The notes under the pieces: model-generated
What the model was told of the DNA's origin: nothing
The model's input: only the letters and a program-made list of their open reading frames with translations
Databases searched by the model: none
From: Magnetovibrio sp.
GTDB lineage: Bacteria; Pseudomonadota; Alphaproteobacteria; Rhodospirillales; Magnetovibrionaceae
DNA: 64,000 bases
Direction: 5' to 3'
Assembly (NCBI GenBank): GCA_028281525.1
Contig: JANQJR010000057.1
Span: forward strand, 28,218 to 92,217
Part shown: positions 62,128 through 64,000 of the stretch, one piece after another
Position numbering within the stretch: position 1 is the stretch's first letter
Layout of the letters: each line of letters begins with the position of its first letter
Position numbers and translations under genes: made by a program

Positions 62128-62685
62128 ATGGCCGTGGAAACCCCAATTTGCGATTTCGGCTGGCAAGCGCCGGACTTCAGTCTGCCCGGTGTTGACGGCA
62201 AGACCTATACGCTGGATGACGTCAAAGGCGCGAACGGCACGCTGGTGGTGTTCATGTGCAACCACTGCCCTTACGTGCTGGCGGTGATCGAGCGTTTGGT
62301 GCGCGACGTCAAAGACCTGCAGGCCAAGGGAATCGGCGTCGTCGCCATCAACGCCAACGATCCTAATCAATATGCGGAGGATTCGTTCGACAACATGAAG
62401 GTTATGGCGGAAAAACACGCTTTCACCTTCCCCTACCTGTTCGATGAAACCCAAGATATTGCGCGGGCCTATGATGCGGTTTGCACCCCGGATTTCTTCG
62501 GTTTCGACAAGGATCTCGGTCTGCAGTACCGGGGCCGCCTGGATGCGTCGCGCAAGGAAACCGCGCCCGCAGACGCGCGGCGCGACCTGTTCGAAGCCAT
62601 GAGTCAGGTCGCCGAAACCGGCCAAGGGCCTCAAGATCAGATTCCATCCATGGGCTGTTCGATCAAGTGGCGGCAGGCCTCCTGA
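62128..62685 (+). CDS. thioredoxin-fold redox protein (AhpC/TSA type)
   Basis: A 185-residue cytoplasmic protein. APDFSLPGVDGKTYTLDDVKGANGTLVVFMCNHCPYV carries the redox pair C44-x2-C47; PDFFGFDKDLGLQYRGRLD near residue 121 follows the family. Members reduce or sense peroxides or act as thiol switches; the exact job is unknown. ATG 62128 was taken rather than GTG 62122. Confidence 0.88.
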   Translation: MAVETPICDFGWQAPDFSLPGVDGKTYTLDDVKGANGTLVVFMCNHCPYVLAVIERLVRDVKDLQAKGIGVVAINANDPNQYAEDSFDNMKVMAEKHAFTFPYLFDETQDIARAYDAVCTPDFFGFDKDLGLQYRGRLDASRKETAPADARRDLFEAMSQVAETGQGPQDQIPSMGCSIKWRQAS

Positions 62686-62862
62686 CACCACAACAGGTGT
62701 AATGTATTAAAATCATTGATAAAAATGCCCCTGCATCAGGGTTTGCCAACGCTCGCGCGCTTGGCTATCTTTGCGGGGCCCTCTTGCATGAGGGTGAGCG
62801 CACCCGGATTTGCCTGCGCCGAAACTGATGTGCCGAAACCGATTTGAATTCTGGAGACACCC

Positions 62863-63528
62863 TTGGCTGACCAAAGCGATGATGGCCTGATCCGCGAGGT
62901 TAATGAAGAACTTCGCGAAGAGCAGATGAAGCAGCTGTGGCAGCGCTACGGCGGATACGTGGTGGGTCTCGCCCTGGTGATCGTGATCATCGTCGCAGGC
63001 TACCAAGGCTGGAAGCAATACGATATTTCCACCCGTTCCAGCGAAGGGGAACAATTCCACACGGCTCTGCAACTGCTCCGCTCGGGCAGCGATGCCCAAG
63101 CGATAACCGCCATGCGCACATTGGCCGGGGAAGCTTCCACCGGTTACGGCATGCTGGCCCAATTCCAGGAGGCGGCATTGCTCGCCAAACAGGGCGACGC
63201 AGCAAGTGCGGCCAGCATCTACAAACAGATCGCGCGGGAAAACAGCGGCAACGTGGCGCTGTCGGGATTGGCGAACATTCTTGGCGTTATGGTGGAAGTC
63301 AATGCCGGCGGCTACGAGCGCCAAGCACTGGAACTACGCCTGTCCACCATCGCCGAAGACGGCCATCCCTACCGCCACAGCGCGCGGGAATTGCTGGGCG
63401 TCATCGCGCTGGATGCCGGAGACGCGGCGAAGGCGCGCGAAGCCTTCACCCAATTGGCCGGAGACACCAGTGCGCCCCAGGGCTTGCGCGCGCGCGCTTC
63501 CAGCTTGCTCCAGAATTTGGGCTCGTAA
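62863..63528 (+). CDS. YfgM-like TPR membrane protein
   Basis: A 221-residue protein. DGLIREVNEELREEQMKQLWQRYG precedes a membrane helix near 32-50 (VVGLALVIVIIVAGYQGW); four TPR-like helix pairs fill the periplasmic part. YfgM works with the PpiD chaperone at the SecYEG exit and is often encoded with bamB, as here. The start is TTG 62863 with GGAG six bases upstream. Confidence 0.88.
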   Translation: MADQSDDGLIREVNEELREEQMKQLWQRYGGYVVGLALVIVIIVAGYQGWKQYDISTRSSEGEQFHTALQLLRSGSDAQAITAMRTLAGEASTGYGMLAQFQEAALLAKQGDAASAASIYKQIARENSGNVALSGLANILGVMVEVNAGGYERQALELRLSTIAEDGHPYRHSARELLGVIALDAGDAAKAREAFTQLAGDTSAPQGLRARASSLLQNLGS

Positions 63529-63550
63529 TCGGGCCTAGGGGGATTACTCC

Positions 63551-64000
63551 GTGAACGACACACACACACCGACCCGTATCCTCACCGTTGCCGTTTTGGC
63601 GCTAACGCTCGGCGCTTGTGACACTTGGCTGGGCGGCGACGAAGCGCCGCCCTTGCCGGGTGAACGCATCTCGGTGTTGCAACACGAAAGCGCGCTCACG
63701 CCCGACAGTGAACTGGATGCATCCGACATCCGCCTACCCGCACCTTCGCCAACGCCGGACTGGCCGCAAAATGGCGGGTACGCCAACCACGCCATGCACC
63801 ACATCGCCGCTGCGCCGCAATTGGCGGAGAGATGGTCCACCGACATCGGTTCCGGCGCGGGGTCCGGCGAACGTCTAACCGCGACACCGATCATCGCCCA
63901 GGGCCGCATCTTCACCATCGACACGGACAGTGAGGTGCGCGCGTTCGACGCGAAGAACGGCGGGCGATACTGGTCAACGGAATTGACGCCGGACGAAGAA
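63551..64000 (+). CDS. bamB: BamB outer-membrane assembly lipoprotein, cut by window edge
   Basis: The first 150 codons are visible. A signal peptide with lipobox LTLGAC (Cys near residue 23) is followed by WPQNGGYANHAMHHI and PIIAQGRIFTIDTDSEVRAFDAKNG, the first blades of the PQQ-like beta-propeller. BamB helps the BAM complex insert beta-barrel proteins. GTG 63551 lies 22 bases after the YfgM gene, the common yfgM-bamB order. Confidence 0.9.
   Translation, partial: MNDTHTPTRILTVAVLALTLGACDTWLGGDEAPPLPGERISVLQHESALTPDSELDASDIRLPAPSPTPDWPQNGGYANHAMHHIAAAPQLAERWSTDIGSGAGSGERLTATPIIAQGRIFTIDTDSEVRAFDAKNGGRYWSTELTPDEE

Overview
The window is about 59% G+C, densely coded, and reads as chromosomal DNA of an alphaproteobacterium. 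The best match is a free-living Rhodospirillales-type organism: it has the conserved blocks lptF-lptG-lptD-surA-pdxA-rsmA, mltG-fabF-acpP-fabG-fabD and rpsF-rpsR-(DUF2232)-rplI-dnaB-alr-(mlaEF)-radA-cvpA-purF. Codon use, the frequent GTG/TTG starts and the extragenic palindromes fit this. The species cannot be named from the sequence alone. No tRNA, rRNA, CRISPR array, transposase or phage gene was seen.

Layout. 1-7.4 kb: a cut-off DNA glycosylase (Tag family), small SRPBCC and ABM proteins, a FecR-domain protein, ndk, an ABC-F ATPase (yheS), holC and pepA. 7.5-13.8 kb: a UPF0104 membrane protein and the three-part AmmeMemoRadiSam set (amrS, amrB, amrA), with a histidine kinase carrying a periplasmic NMT1/SsuA-like sensor between amrS and amrB; then cysQ. 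13.8-18.4 kb: a possible structured RNA, tsaC/sua5, an AT-rich PadR regulator pair with its promoter-operator region, palindromic repeats and a FAD-linked 2-hydroxyacid dehydrogenase. 18.4-27.7 kb: LPS transport and outer-membrane folding (lptF, lptG, lptD, surA), pdxA, rsmA, and on the other strand gmk and yicC. 27.8-29.4 kb: a small accessory islet (zinc-ribbon protein, SDR, Rap1a-like secreted protein). 29.4-34 kb: fatty-acid synthesis genes with mltG. 34-37 kb: a second islet (DUF1223, a diguanylate cyclase, a DUF1223 remnant, and an AT-rich membrane protein with a HEPN-like Rx4H motif). 37.2-44.6 kb: ribosomal proteins, dnaB, alr and mlaEF. 44.6-52.9 kb: an insert rich in sensor kinases (one with a CxxCH heme motif, one PAS, one Cache-HAMP) plus an ArsB/NhaD transporter and CBS protein. 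53-64 kb: radA, cvpA, purF, SDR, cobD, marC, a hemerythrin-like protein, small proteins, a YfgM-like protein and the start of bamB.

How the genes work together. Three themes dominate: the cell envelope (LptF/G/D, SurA, BamB, MlaE/F, MltG, Alr, fatty-acid synthesis), information processing (DnaB, HolC, RadA, S6/S18/L9, RsmA, TsaC, YicC) and signal input (four histidine kinases and one diguanylate cyclase, none with a response regulator beside it). The most unusual parts are the kinase inside the AmmeMemoRadiSam set, the PadR operon with two operator-like repeats, the HEPN-like membrane protein, the heme-sensing kinase, and several strongly palindromic intergenic segments at 13.97-14.24, 54.48-54.58 and 56.79-56.94 kb.
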